Assembly: GCF_004217145.1 (NCBI RefSeq)
Contig: NZ_SHKR01000011.1
Location: 744,001 to 808,000 of the forward strand
Source of the DNA: Kribbella rubisoli
Lineage (GTDB): Bacteria; Actinomycetota; Actinomycetes; Propionibacteriales; Kribbellaceae
Direction of reading: 5' to 3'
DNA length: 64,000 bases
In this document: piece by piece, positions 10,140-18,294 of the stretch
Position numbering within the stretch: position 1 is the first letter of the stretch
Layout of the letters: every line of letters starts with the position of its first letter
Made by a program: the position numbers and the translations under genes
Notes under the pieces: generated by a model
What the model saw: only the letters and a program-made list of their open reading frames with translations
Databases searched by the model: none
Told to the model about the DNA's origin: nothing

Positions 10140-10916
10140 TCAGTCGCCGACGGCGCGTTTCACCTCGGGTTCTTCGGGTGTGGCGGGCTCGGCGACGACG
10201 GGCTTCTCGGCGGGGTCCGTCGTCCGTGCGCTGGAGAAGACTTCGTCGTCGGTGAGGGAGATCGTGCGCACGGTCCGGTCGGGTGCCTTCTCCTTCAGCA
10301 CGTACGTCGGAAGCGTCACCGGCACCGGGTCCCAGAGGCCTTCGGCAGCAGGCTTCTCGGCGGGCTTGGCCGGCGCAGGAACGTCGGGGAGCTTGACCTC
10401 GATGGTCATCTCCTCGTCGGGTGACGGCGCCGGCTTGCCGGCCGGTCCGCGGTCGTGCTGGGCCTGCACGCGGGTACGTCGCTCGGCAGCGATCCGGGCA
10501 CGCGTCCGCGCCTGCCGCCGCAGCTGCACCCGGGTGAGTACGACGAAGCCGAGGATCGCTGCGCCGGGGATCGCGACCGACCACCACGGCACCATGGCGA
10601 GACCGGCGAGTGCGAGGACCGACAGCAGCGAAAGGGTCAGGATCGACAGCACCCGCCGACGGCGCATTGCGGCCACCCGGCGGGCTCGGTTAGGGACGTA
10701 CCGCTTCGGCGGCGAGGGGTCGTCGGCGGCGGTCGGGCCGGGCGGGCGTACGACGTACCGCGGTCGCGACGGGTCCCGTGAAAGCACCCGCGCTTCGGCG
10801 GATGACGGCACCACTGGTTGCCGTCGCGCCTCGTCGCCTCGCTTCAGCCACATCGGGACGAGGTAGGCAGCCCAGGCGGCGACGATCGCCACATAGATCA
10901 GCCCTGTCGTCCCCAT
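10140..10916 (-). CDS. sepX: SepX/GlpR-type divisome membrane protein
   Basis: The 258-residue protein starts MGTTGLIYVAIVAAWAAYLVPMWLKRGDEARR, a first membrane helix ending in the WLKR motif typical of the SepX/GlpR family. Two further helices lie at about 92-136, between basic linkers, and the C-terminal half is acidic, Pro-rich and probably disordered. In Streptomyces SepX is a membrane component of the division machinery, and in Corynebacterium GlpR is the membrane receptor of the gephyrin-like protein Glp. Here glp lies four genes upstream on the same strand, which supports the assignment. A 97-nt gap separates it from the rimJ-like gene. Confidence 0.8.
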   Translation of the reverse strand: MGTTGLIYVAIVAAWAAYLVPMWLKRGDEARRQPVVPSSAEARVLSRDPSRPRYVVRPPGPTAADDPSPPKRYVPNRARRVAAMRRRRVLSILTLSLLSVLALAGLAMVPWWSVAIPGAAILGFVVLTRVQLRRQARTRARIAAERRTRVQAQHDRGPAGKPAPSPDEEMTIEVKLPDVPAPAKPAEKPAAEGLWDPVPVTLPTYVLKEKAPDRTVRTISLTDDEVFSSARTTDPAEKPVVAEPATPEEPEVKRAVGD

Positions 10917-11013
10917 GCGACGACGCTAAGGTGCGGCGGGGGCCAGATGGGGTACGTGAGACGGTGTGTCGCAAGAAGACTCGTGTGACTGATGTGAATA
11001 GCACGCACGGTAG

Positions 11014-11631
11014 TCATTGCAATCGCGCTACGAGACCGGGCCCGACCTCTTCGACGTTGAGCGCGAAGATGCGGTGGTCGCGCCAGTCGCCGTCGATGTG
11101 CAGGAACCGCGGCCGCTCGCCTTCGTACCGGAAGCCGAGCTTGTCGACCACGCGCAGACTTGCCTTGTTCTCCGGGCGGATCGCGACTTCGATCCGGTGC
11201 AGGCCGAGGGTGAACCAGCAGTGGTCGGCGGCCATCGCGACGGCGGTCGGCACGATCCCGCGACCGGCGTACTGCTCGTCGACCCAGTACCCGAGGTTGG
11301 CCCAGCGCGCCGATCCGTACGTGATGCCGGACACCGTGAGCTGCCCGACCAGGGGCCACTTCGCCCGCGCGCCGACGCCCGCCGCACCGCCGTACGTGAT
11401 GACGAACGGGAGCATGCGCCCGTACCGCGCCTGCCGGTTCCAGTCACGTGCCATGGCGCGGAAGGTGCGTGCACCGTCCTCCGCACCAGGTGGCTGGGTC
11501 GCATCCCAGGGCCGCAACCAGCTGACGTTCCGCTGGCGTGCAGCAGCCCACTCTCCGCCGTCGCCCGCCCGTAAAGGCCGCAGCCCGACCTGTCCGTGCT
11601 GCAGTTCGACAGGCCAGTGCACGATCGCCAT
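11014..11631 (-). CDS. RimJ-like GNAT N-acetyltransferase
   Basis: The 205-residue GNAT protein carries the conserved RimJ/RimL features: an R-P-L start (VGLRPLRAGD), the acetyl-CoA loop (YWVDEQYAGRGIVPTAV) and the tail NKASLRVVDKLGFRYEGERPRFLHIDGDWRDHRIFAL. RimJ acetylates the N-terminal alanine of ribosomal protein S5 in E. coli; actual substrate here is unknown. Its ATG shares a base with the stop codon of mog (TGATG), so it is co-translated with the molybdopterin genes. It is a constant neighbour of glp and sepX in actinobacteria. Confidence 0.88.
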   Translation of the reverse strand: MAIVHWPVELQHGQVGLRPLRAGDGGEWAAARQRNVSWLRPWDATQPPGAEDGARTFRAMARDWNRQARYGRMLPFVITYGGAAGVGARAKWPLVGQLTVSGITYGSARWANLGYWVDEQYAGRGIVPTAVAMAADHCWFTLGLHRIEVAIRPENKASLRVVDKLGFRYEGERPRFLHIDGDWRDHRIFALNVEEVGPGLVARLQ

Positions 11632-12119
11632 CAGTCAGTGTCCGTCCGCACATGGTCGCCGCCGTGTACCTGCTCGACCGCATGTCGCAGCAGCGGTTCC
11701 AGTACGGCGAGACCGTCCTTCACCCCGCCACGTGATCCGGGCAGGTTGACGATGACCGTAGTACCTGCGACTCCGGCCAGTCCACGCGACAGTGCGGCTG
11801 TCGGTACTCCGTTGGCGACGCCGTACGCCCGGATCGCTTCAGCAATCCCCGGCACGACCTTCGACAGCACAGCAGCTGTCTGCTCGGGCGTCGCGTCGGT
11901 CGGCGAGATCCCAGTACCGCCTGTTGTCAGCACAACGTCGTACGACGCCTCGACGGCGGCACGCAATGCGTCGCCGACCGGCGGGCCATCGGGAACGACA
12001 GACGGCCCGGACACCTCGAAGCCCCACTCGGTCAGCCTTGAGGCGATCAGCGGACCTGTGGTGTCGGTGTAGATCCCAGCGGCCGCACGGTTGGACACGC
12101 TGACGACAAGAGCCCTCAC
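11631..12119 (-). CDS. mog: Molybdopterin adenylyltransferase-like protein (MogA/MoaB)
   Basis: The 162-residue single-domain MoCF-fold protein has the VSVSNRAAAG start and the TTGGTGISPTDATPEQT signature (about 65-82), followed by NLPGSRGGVKDG, which bind molybdopterin/AMP. In molybdenum cofactor synthesis MogA adenylates molybdopterin before MoeA inserts molybdate. It overlaps moaC by 4 nt and the GNAT gene by 1 nt, so it is part of the tightly coupled glp-moaC-mog unit. MoaA, MoaD and MoaE are not in this window. Confidence 0.92.
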   Translation of the reverse strand: MRALVVSVSNRAAAGIYTDTTGPLIASRLTEWGFEVSGPSVVPDGPPVGDALRAAVEASYDVVLTTGGTGISPTDATPEQTAAVLSKVVPGIAEAIRAYGVANGVPTAALSRGLAGVAGTTVIVNLPGSRGGVKDGLAVLEPLLRHAVEQVHGGDHVRTDTD

Positions 12120-12598
12120 GGCCGCTCCCAGTGCCCGGTCTTGCCGCCTTCTTTCAACTCCACCCGTACGTCGGTCAGCACTGCCGCCGGGTCCAACGCC
12201 TTCACCATGTCGATGACAGCGAGCCCAGCGACCGCAACGGCAGTCAGAGCTTCCATCTCGACACCGGTGCGGTCGGTCGTCTTCACCTGCGCCCGGATCA
12301 GTACGGCGTCGTCCGCCACCTCGAGGTCGACCTTGGCGCCGGTGATCGCGATCGGATGGCAGAGCGGCACCAGGTCAGGCGTGCGCTTCGCGCCCATGAT
12401 CCCGGCGATCCGGGCGACACCGAGCGCATCACCCTTCGGTACGCCGTCACCGCGGAGCGCGGCCACCACCTCGGCCGAGGCCAAAACCTTGCCGCTGGCA
12501 ACAGCTCGCCGACTGCCGACGTCCTTGGCCGACACGTCGACCATCCGCGCGGCCCCGGTCTCGTCGACGTGGGTCAGCCCGGCAGGCGGCTCGGTCAT
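12116..12598 (-). CDS. moaC: Cyclic pyranopterin monophosphate synthase MoaC
   Basis: This 160-residue enzyme converts the MoaA product into cyclic pyranopterin monophosphate. Landmarks are THVDETGAARMVDVSAK near the N-terminus, the GIMGAKRTPDLVPLCHPI active-site segment and TTDRTGVEMEALTAV. It starts at ATG 12598, overlapping the glp stop by 4 nt, and ends with a 4-nt overlap into mog. Full length for the family. Confidence 0.96.
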   Translation of the reverse strand: MTEPPAGLTHVDETGAARMVDVSAKDVGSRRAVASGKVLASAEVVAALRGDGVPKGDALGVARIAGIMGAKRTPDLVPLCHPIAITGAKVDLEVADDAVLIRAQVKTTDRTGVEMEALTAVAVAGLAVIDMVKALDPAAVLTDVRVELKEGGKTGHWERP

Positions 12599-13821
12599 CC
12601 GGTCTCCTCGTCCAGCAGCATGAGCTCGACTTGATCTCCGGCCCGTACGGCGGTGACGTCCTCGGGCACGATGATCAGTGCGTTCGCGCGGCTCAACCCG
12701 CCGAGCAGGTGCGAGCCGTGCCCGCCGACTGTACTGGCCATCCAGCCCTGGTCGCCGGAGGTGGCCGCTGCGCGGACGAACTGCCTCCGCCTAGCGGGTG
12801 AGCTGAACCCGTCCAGCGTCACTCCCGGGACCAGTGCGCGCCGGTACGGCATCTGGCCCATCATCTTGCGCAGTGCGGGCCGTACGAACACCTCGAACGA
12901 CACGTACGCCGACACCGGGTTGCCCGGCAACGTGAAGATCGGCACCTCGTCCTCACCGATCACACCGAACCCCTGCGGCTTCCCCGGCTGCATCGCGACC
13001 TGCGGGAAGTCCACAGTGCCCAGCTTGGACAGCTCCTCCTTCACCACGTCGTACGCGCCCATGCTGACGCCGCCTGTGGTGATGACCAGGTCAGCACGCA
13101 CCAACTGGTCGGACAGGGTGTCCATGATCCGCTTGGGGTCGTCGTCGACGATGCCGACGCGGTACACCACCGCTCCGGCGTCCCGCGCACACGCGGCCAT
13201 GGTGTAGCTGTTCGAGTCGTAGATCTGCCCGTCACCTAGCCGGCTCCCCGGCTCGCGCAGCTCGGCACCGGTCGAGATCACCACGACCCGCGGTCGCGGA
13301 CGGGCCTTCACCCGCGCCCGGCCGACCGCAGCCAGTACGGCGATCTGCCGCGGCCCCAGGGTGGTGTCGCGGTCCAGCACCTGTACTCCGGCCGTCACGT
13401 CCTCGCCGGCGTGCCGCACTGAGCCACCGACCGGCGGCTGCTGGGTGATGCGGACGTTGACCGTCCCACCGTCGGTCCACTCGACCGGTACGACGCTGTC
13501 GGCGCCCCGCGGCATCGGTGCGCCGGTCATGATCCGCACGCAGGTACCGGGGGTCACCACGATCGGCTCGCTCCGACCAGCCCGGAACTCTCCTACTACC
13601 GGCAGGGCGATCGGGTTCTCGTCGGAGGCGCCGGCCAGGTCACCGGCCTGGACGGCGTACCCGTCCATGGCCGAGTTGTCGAACCCGGGCAGGCTCACCC
13701 CCGAGACGATGTCCTCACACAGCACCAAACCGACCGCGTCCATCAGCGGCTGGTCGAACGCGGGCAGCGCCGTCACTCTCCCGAGCACAGCCTCCAGATG
13801 CTCATCCACACTCCGTCTCAC
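12595..13821 (-). CDS. glp: Gephyrin-like molybdotransferase Glp (MoeA family)
   Basis: The protein has all MoeA domains: LPGFDNSAMDGYAV (about 40-55), GAPMPRGADSVVPVE, the MoCF domain with STGAELREPGSRLGDGQIYDSN and TTGGVSMGAYD, then FTLPGNPVSAYVSFEVF and the C-terminal beta domain. I prefer GTG 13821 (VRRSVDEHL) because AGGG lies 8 nt upstream; GTG 13842 would add seven residues and overlap the upstream stop. MoeA enzymes insert molybdate into adenylated molybdopterin. In corynebacteria the paralogue Glp instead helps organise the divisome with GlpR, and the sepX/glpR gene in this block suggests the same dual context. Confidence 0.92.
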   Translation of the reverse strand: MRRSVDEHLEAVLGRVTALPAFDQPLMDAVGLVLCEDIVSGVSLPGFDNSAMDGYAVQAGDLAGASDENPIALPVVGEFRAGRSEPIVVTPGTCVRIMTGAPMPRGADSVVPVEWTDGGTVNVRITQQPPVGGSVRHAGEDVTAGVQVLDRDTTLGPRQIAVLAAVGRARVKARPRPRVVVISTGAELREPGSRLGDGQIYDSNSYTMAACARDAGAVVYRVGIVDDDPKRIMDTLSDQLVRADLVITTGGVSMGAYDVVKEELSKLGTVDFPQVAMQPGKPQGFGVIGEDEVPIFTLPGNPVSAYVSFEVFVRPALRKMMGQMPYRRALVPGVTLDGFSSPARRRQFVRAAATSGDQGWMASTVGGHGSHLLGGLSRANALIIVPEDVTAVRAGDQVELMLLDEETG

Positions 13822-13831
13822 GAGCCTGACC

Positions 13832-14302
13832 CTAATCCACACCCTCCGGGTGGTTGCCCCAGGTCATGCGGACGTCCGGTGCGCGTTCCTCGTTGGCAGT
13901 GCCATCGGTACGGCGTACCTCGACGAAGCCATGGGATTTGTAGAAGGACTGGGCGCGGGTGTTGGTCTGGAACGTCCACAGCGCCAGACCGCCCGGGCGG
14001 AGGTCCTTGGCGAGGTCCACGAGGGTCGATCCGATGCCCTGGCCAGCCGCCTCCGGTACGACGTACAGCTGGTCGAGGTCGTCACCGTCGAGGGTGAGCA
14101 CCGCCACGATCCGGTCGTCGTCGAGCGCCAGCCAGGTCTGCGCGTCGGGCAGCAGCACGTCCGCGAACCACGTCGCCACCTCGGCGGCGGTGTGGATCGC
14201 CGGCGGCAGCTGCGAGCCGTCGGCATGCCGCGAGCGCCACCAGACCGCGGCGGCCTCGTCCGTGTCGGACGGCTCCAACGGCCTGATCAGCAGGTCGTCC
14301 AT
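13832..14302 (-). CDS. GNAT-family N-acetyltransferase
   Basis: The 156-residue GNAT domain shows LYVVPEAAGQGIGSTLV (the acetyl-CoA pyrophosphate loop Q-x-x-G-x-G) and the closing NTRAQSFYKSHGFVEV motif. The substrate cannot be read from sequence. It lies between galU and glp, 18 nt after galU, and its stop falls inside the possible upstream extension of glp, so all belong to one transcript. Confidence 0.88.
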   Translation of the reverse strand: MDDLLIRPLEPSDTDEAAAVWWRSRHADGSQLPPAIHTAAEVATWFADVLLPDAQTWLALDDDRIVAVLTLDGDDLDQLYVVPEAAGQGIGSTLVDLAKDLRPGGLALWTFQTNTRAQSFYKSHGFVEVRRTDGTANEERAPDVRMTWGNHPEGVD

Positions 14303-14320
14303 CGCACTCCCCCGAAGCGT

Positions 14321-15709
14321 TCAGCTGCTCAGTTCGGTCCCGTCGGGGATGACCCGGCGCTCGCCGGCCGGCGCCTCCACCTCGACGTCCCCGACCACGA
14401 CCACATCCTTGCCAAAGGCAACATCGCCGCGGACCTCGAGCCGGTCGGCGCGGACCAGCGACGGCGGCCCGGCCGCGAACCGGGTGTCGAAGTCGGCGAG
14501 GATCTTGAAGTACTCCGGGTCCAGGTCGACGTACGGCTCGTCGCCCTCGTGCGTCGTGGTCAGGTCGCCGGCATCGTCCAGCTCGTAGACGTCGGAGCGC
14601 AGTACGAGCAGGTCGTTCGTGGTCTTCACCGGCTTGAACCGGGTGCGGTCCACGATCACCGCCTGCGAGCCCTCGAACGTCTCGATCGCGGTGCCCATCG
14701 CGGTCTCGAGCTGGATCACCTTCGGCGAGGACGAGTCGGCGGGGTCGACGGTCTTGCGGTTGACGATGATCGGCAGGCCGAGGATGCCGTCGTGCCCGTC
14801 CATCAGCTCGGCGAGGCGGTCCAGGTCGATCCACAGGTTGTTGGTGTTGAACGTCTTGTGCCGGGTGACGTCCTGGAAGTACTGCGTGTCCTCGTCGGCG
14901 ACCTGGGCGCTGTCGCGCAGGATCAGCCGGCCGTCGGACTTGCGGACCGCGACGTGGCCGCCCTTGCGGTCGGAGCGGGTGCGCCGACAGACCTCCATAC
15001 CAAACGGTACGGTATGTTCCGCCATCCACGCGGCGATCCGGGGATCCGGGGTCGCGCCGAGGTTGTCGGCGTTCGAGATGAACGCGTGCCGGAAGCCGTG
15101 CTCGCGCAGCGCGTCAAGGGTGCCGGAGGCAACCAATGCGGTGAACAGGTCGCCGTGGCCGGGCGGGCACCAGGCCAGCTCCGGGTCCGGCTCCCACTCG
15201 GCCGGCGTCAGGTCGTCGGCGAGCAGCTTCGGCTCCATGTTCTGCATGAAGTCGAGCGGCAGTCCGTCGATCGCGAGGCCGTCGTACTCGCTGAGGATCT
15301 GCAGCGACTCGGTCTTGGTGCGGAACGAGTTCATCAGCACCAGCGGCAGCGGTACGTCGTACTTGCGCCGGGTGCTCAGGATCTGGCGGGCGATGATGTC
15401 GAGGAAGCTCAGCCCGTCCTTGACCTGCAGCGCGGACTTCGGGCCGGTGACGCCCATCGACGTACCGAGCCCGCCGTTGAGCTTGATGACCACCGTCTCC
15501 GCGAGCGCGGCGCGCATGGCGTCCGGATCGGTGTCGAGGTGATCGAGGTGCGGCAGCTCGCCGACCGGTTCGATGTCGGCCTCGTGGATCTTCCCCTGCT
15601 GCCCCGATTCGAGCAGCCGGTAGTAGTGCGTGAAGACGCGTATTGCAACGTCGGCAGCACCGGCTGCACGCATCTTCTCCTGCGCTTGTCTGAGACCCAC
15701 CTCACCCAT
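14321..15709 (-). CDS. galU: UTP-glucose-1-phosphate uridylyltransferase (UDPGP type)
   Basis: This 462-residue protein belongs to the eukaryote-like UDPGP family rather than the short bacterial GalU family. It has the nucleotide-binding VIKLNGGLGTSMG motif (about 73-85), SALQVKDGLSFLDI, WCPPGHGD and NADNLGATPDP, and a C-terminal left-handed beta-helix segment. It makes UDP-glucose for trehalose, glycogen or wall polymers. It heads the minus-strand block ending with sepX and is divergent from the 5-formyl-THF cyclo-ligase gene, a common actinobacterial arrangement. Confidence 0.93.
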   Translation of the reverse strand: MGEVGLRQAQEKMRAAGAADVAIRVFTHYYRLLESGQQGKIHEADIEPVGELPHLDHLDTDPDAMRAALAETVVIKLNGGLGTSMGVTGPKSALQVKDGLSFLDIIARQILSTRRKYDVPLPLVLMNSFRTKTESLQILSEYDGLAIDGLPLDFMQNMEPKLLADDLTPAEWEPDPELAWCPPGHGDLFTALVASGTLDALREHGFRHAFISNADNLGATPDPRIAAWMAEHTVPFGMEVCRRTRSDRKGGHVAVRKSDGRLILRDSAQVADEDTQYFQDVTRHKTFNTNNLWIDLDRLAELMDGHDGILGLPIIVNRKTVDPADSSSPKVIQLETAMGTAIETFEGSQAVIVDRTRFKPVKTTNDLLVLRSDVYELDDAGDLTTTHEGDEPYVDLDPEYFKILADFDTRFAAGPPSLVRADRLEVRGDVAFGKDVVVVGDVEVEAPAGERRVIPDGTELSS

Positions 15710-15762
15710 GCACCAACCCTAGGGGACAGCCACCAATCCGAGTGTTGCCCGCGTCACCCTCA

Positions 15763-15768
15763 TACGAT
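15763..15768 (+). promoter_or_regulatory. -10 hexamer of a leaderless gene
   Basis: TACGAT plus 6 nt precedes GTG 15775. This decides the start codon over the in-frame GTG at 15742, which lies upstream of the predicted +1. Confidence 0.6.
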
Positions 15769-15774
15769 CAGACG

Positions 15775-16335
15775 GTGTTTGAGTCGAAGGCCACGGCGCG
15801 GCAGCACTTCCTCGGTACCCGGGAGCGGCGCGCCCATGCGGAAGGGCTGCTGACCTGTGCCAAGCAGGTGCTGCCCGACGTCCACCGGGTCGCCCTGTAC
15901 GTGTCGATGGGTCCGGAGCCACAGACCGGTGCGCTGATCGACTGGCTGCTCGCCACCGACCGCGAGGTGCTGCTGCCGATCCTGTACGCCGACAACGACC
16001 TCGGCTGGGGCGTCGCGCCCGGTGCGGCCGACCTGGTCCCCGGTCGGCTCGGTCTGTCGGAGCCGCCGACCGATCTGGGCTCGGACGCCATCGCCACCGC
16101 CGATCTGGTCATCTGCCCCGCCGTGGCCGTCGCCCGCAACGGCGTACGTCTCGGCCGCGGCGGTGGCTCGTACGACCGGGCACTCGCCCGCATCCGCCCT
16201 GGTACGCCGGTCTGGGCCGCCGTGTACGACGCCGAGATCGTGGATACCCTCCCGTCCGACGCGCACGACCACCCGGTGGACGCAGCGCTCACACCAACTC
16301 GCTTGATCCCGCTGCAAAGATCAGGAGATGACTGA
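15775..16335 (+). CDS. 5-formyltetrahydrofolate cyclo-ligase family protein
   Basis: The enzyme returns 5-formyl-THF to the folate pool as 5,10-methenyl-THF using ATP. The protein is 186 residues from GTG 15775 (VFESKATARQHFLGTRERR). It shows RVALYVSMGPEPQT, the VLLPILYADNDLGWG region, CPAVAVARNGVRLGRGGGSYDRAL (about 115-138, the phosphate-binding RLGRGGGYYD-type motif) and DHPVDAALTPTRLI at the end. The start is supported by a -10 box 6 nt upstream. The next gene begins 8 nt inside its end. Confidence 0.9.
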   Translation: MFESKATARQHFLGTRERRAHAEGLLTCAKQVLPDVHRVALYVSMGPEPQTGALIDWLLATDREVLLPILYADNDLGWGVAPGAADLVPGRLGLSEPPTDLGSDAIATADLVICPAVAVARNGVRLGRGGGSYDRALARIRPGTPVWAAVYDAEIVDTLPSDAHDHPVDAALTPTRLIPLQRSGDD

Positions 16336-17233
16336 GACCGCGGTCGAAGCCGCAGCCACAGCCGCACGCTCCCTCGGCCTGACGGTCACCGACCCGCTGG
16401 TGCTCTACACCGCCTTCTCCACCGTCGTTCACCTGCAGCCGTCGCCGGTGGTCGCACGGGTCCCGATGAACCTCCCCGGCGGCATGAAGGAGCCAGAGCC
16501 CGCCGTACGACGGCAGCAGCGCGAGCTGGACGTCGCCTGGCTGGCTGCGCAGGGCGTACCTGTGGTGCAGCCGACTCCCCTGGTGCCACTGAAGCCAGTG
16601 GAGCAGGACGGGCTGTCCATGACCTTGTGGACGTACGTGGAGGTGGATCAGACCGCCCAGCCCGACTACTTCGCCGCCACCGCTCGCGTGACCGAGCTGC
16701 ATGCCCAGCTCGCGGACTACCCCGGTGAACTGGCCTGGATGACCCCGCTACGGCTGATCGGCTCAGGTCTGGGGGTGGCCGAGGCAGTGCCCGGCCTGTT
16801 CGAGCAGGACGACGTTGACCGGGCACGGGCCGAGTGGAAGATCCTTGAGTCCGTCCTGACCAGCCGGGCGGCCTTCGAGGCCATCTTCCCGTCAGCAACC
16901 GTCCAGCCGATCCACGGCGATGCCCCGTCCTGGAATCTGATCACCACGGTCGACGGGCCGCTGTGGGCCGACTTCGAGGACGCGACACTCGGACCGATCG
17001 AATGGGACGTCGCCGGCTTCGGCCCTGACCTGTGTCGGGCGTACGACGAGGCGGCGCGGACTCGCGGTCTGCCCACACTCGACCCGAAGATCCAGCAGGT
17101 GATGGATCTGGCTCGCGCGCTGCAGGTCCTCGTCTGCGCCCCGCTGGTCCCGCAAATGCCGGCTCTGGCCGACGGGATCCGGATGTTCGCAACGCAGTGG
17201 CGCGCGATGCCGTTCGCTGGTGGACTGAGCTGA
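16328..17233 (+). CDS. APH-family small-molecule phosphotransferase
   Basis: This 301-residue kinase-fold protein carries the aminoglycoside phosphotransferase pattern HGDAPSWNLI (about 197-206, catalytic HxD with the downstream Asn) and LWADFEDATLGPIEWDVA, where Asp binds magnesium. The N-lobe is short. True resistance activity cannot be claimed; many such proteins phosphorylate sugars or unknown alcohols. It overlaps the cyclo-ligase gene by 8 nt and shares TGATG with the next start, so the three plus-strand genes are co-transcribed. Confidence 0.85.
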   Translation: MTETAVEAAATAARSLGLTVTDPLVLYTAFSTVVHLQPSPVVARVPMNLPGGMKEPEPAVRRQQRELDVAWLAAQGVPVVQPTPLVPLKPVEQDGLSMTLWTYVEVDQTAQPDYFAATARVTELHAQLADYPGELAWMTPLRLIGSGLGVAEAVPGLFEQDDVDRARAEWKILESVLTSRAAFEAIFPSATVQPIHGDAPSWNLITTVDGPLWADFEDATLGPIEWDVAGFGPDLCRAYDEAARTRGLPTLDPKIQQVMDLARALQVLVCAPLVPQMPALADGIRMFATQWRAMPFAGGLS

Positions 17234-18291
17234 TGTTTCAGACGTACGTCGACAACGGCGTGGTTCCCGGACTCATCAGCCTCACCAGCCGAGGCGACGA
17301 AACACGGGTCGAGGTGCTCGGCAAAGCGGCGTACGACGGGCCGGAACTGCAGCGGGACAGCCTGTTCCGGGTGTCGTCGTTCACCAAGTCGATCGTCGCA
17401 GCCGCGACCATGATCCTGGTCGACGAGCTCCGGCTATCCATGGACACACCGGTTGCCGACGTCCTGCCGGAGCTGGCGCATCCCGTCGTACTGCGGCAGC
17501 CGGATGGAGCGCTGGACGACACAGTGCCGGCGGACCGGCCGATCACGGCGCGGGACCTGCTGACCTTCCGGCTCGGGCTGGGCGAGTCGGATGACCCGGC
17601 ACTGCGACAGCGCGAGGAGGAGCTGGACCTCCACACGTTCGGACCGCCTGTACCGCGGACTGCTTTGGAGCCGGACGAGTGGATGCGGCGGCTCGCCACG
17701 CTGCCGCTGCAGTACCAGCCCGGTGAGCAGTGGCTGTACTCGACCGGCTCGCACGTGCTCGGCGTACTGATCGCGCGTATTACCGGTCAGCCACTGGAGG
17801 AGTTCCTCCGCGAGCGGATCTTCGAACCGCTGGGGATGCGCGACACCGGGTTCACCGCAGTAGATCCCGCTCGGCTGACCACGGCGTACGTGGGGGACGA
17901 CGTACTGGATCCGGCCGCGGGCAGCCAGTGGCTGACGCCGCCGCCGTTCCCGGATGCGAGTGGTGGGCTGGTGTCGACAGTCGACGACTTCCACGCGTTT
18001 ACGCGGGCGCTCCTGCACGGCGGTCTGTTGTCTCCGGCCGCGGTCGCGGAGATGACGACCGACCAGCTCACGGCGGGGCAGCGAGAGGCAGCCAGCGGCT
18101 TCCTCGGGCCGGACACCGGCTGGGGGTACGGCATGTCCGTCGGCGGTGGACGCTACGGCTGGGCGGGCGGACTGGGCTCGCTGTGGTCGACCACTCCTGC
18201 CGACGGCACCATCTCGATCCTTCTGACCCAGCGGGCGCTCTGGACCTGGCCGGAGGAACTGTTCGCCGAGGCCAGCGCGCCCGCTTGGTGA
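17233..18291 (+). CDS. Beta-lactamase-family (class C-like) serine hydrolase
   Basis: The 352-residue protein starts at ATG 17233, overlapping the kinase stop by one base; the longer open frame upstream is a shadow. The nucleophile motif S49-F-T-K52 lies in RVSSFTKSIV, the second motif is Y169-S-T, and GWAGGLGSLWSTTPADG supplies the third-motif region, all in the order of class C beta-lactamases, DD-peptidases and EstB-like esterases. No signal peptide is visible, so an intracellular esterase or amidase role is more likely than antibiotic resistance. It converges on the penicillin-acylase gene with only 3 nt between stops. Confidence 0.87.
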   Translation: MFQTYVDNGVVPGLISLTSRGDETRVEVLGKAAYDGPELQRDSLFRVSSFTKSIVAAATMILVDELRLSMDTPVADVLPELAHPVVLRQPDGALDDTVPADRPITARDLLTFRLGLGESDDPALRQREEELDLHTFGPPVPRTALEPDEWMRRLATLPLQYQPGEQWLYSTGSHVLGVLIARITGQPLEEFLRERIFEPLGMRDTGFTAVDPARLTTAYVGDDVLDPAAGSQWLTPPPFPDASGGLVSTVDDFHAFTRALLHGGLLSPAAVAEMTTDQLTAGQREAASGFLGPDTGWGYGMSVGGGRYGWAGGLGSLWSTTPADGTISILLTQRALWTWPEELFAEASAPAW

Positions 18292-18294
18292 CAG

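Noticed and set aside
13361..15853. 830-codon plus-strand open frame across glp, GNAT and galU
   Set aside because: It covers three genuine minus-strand genes and has no protein features of its own.
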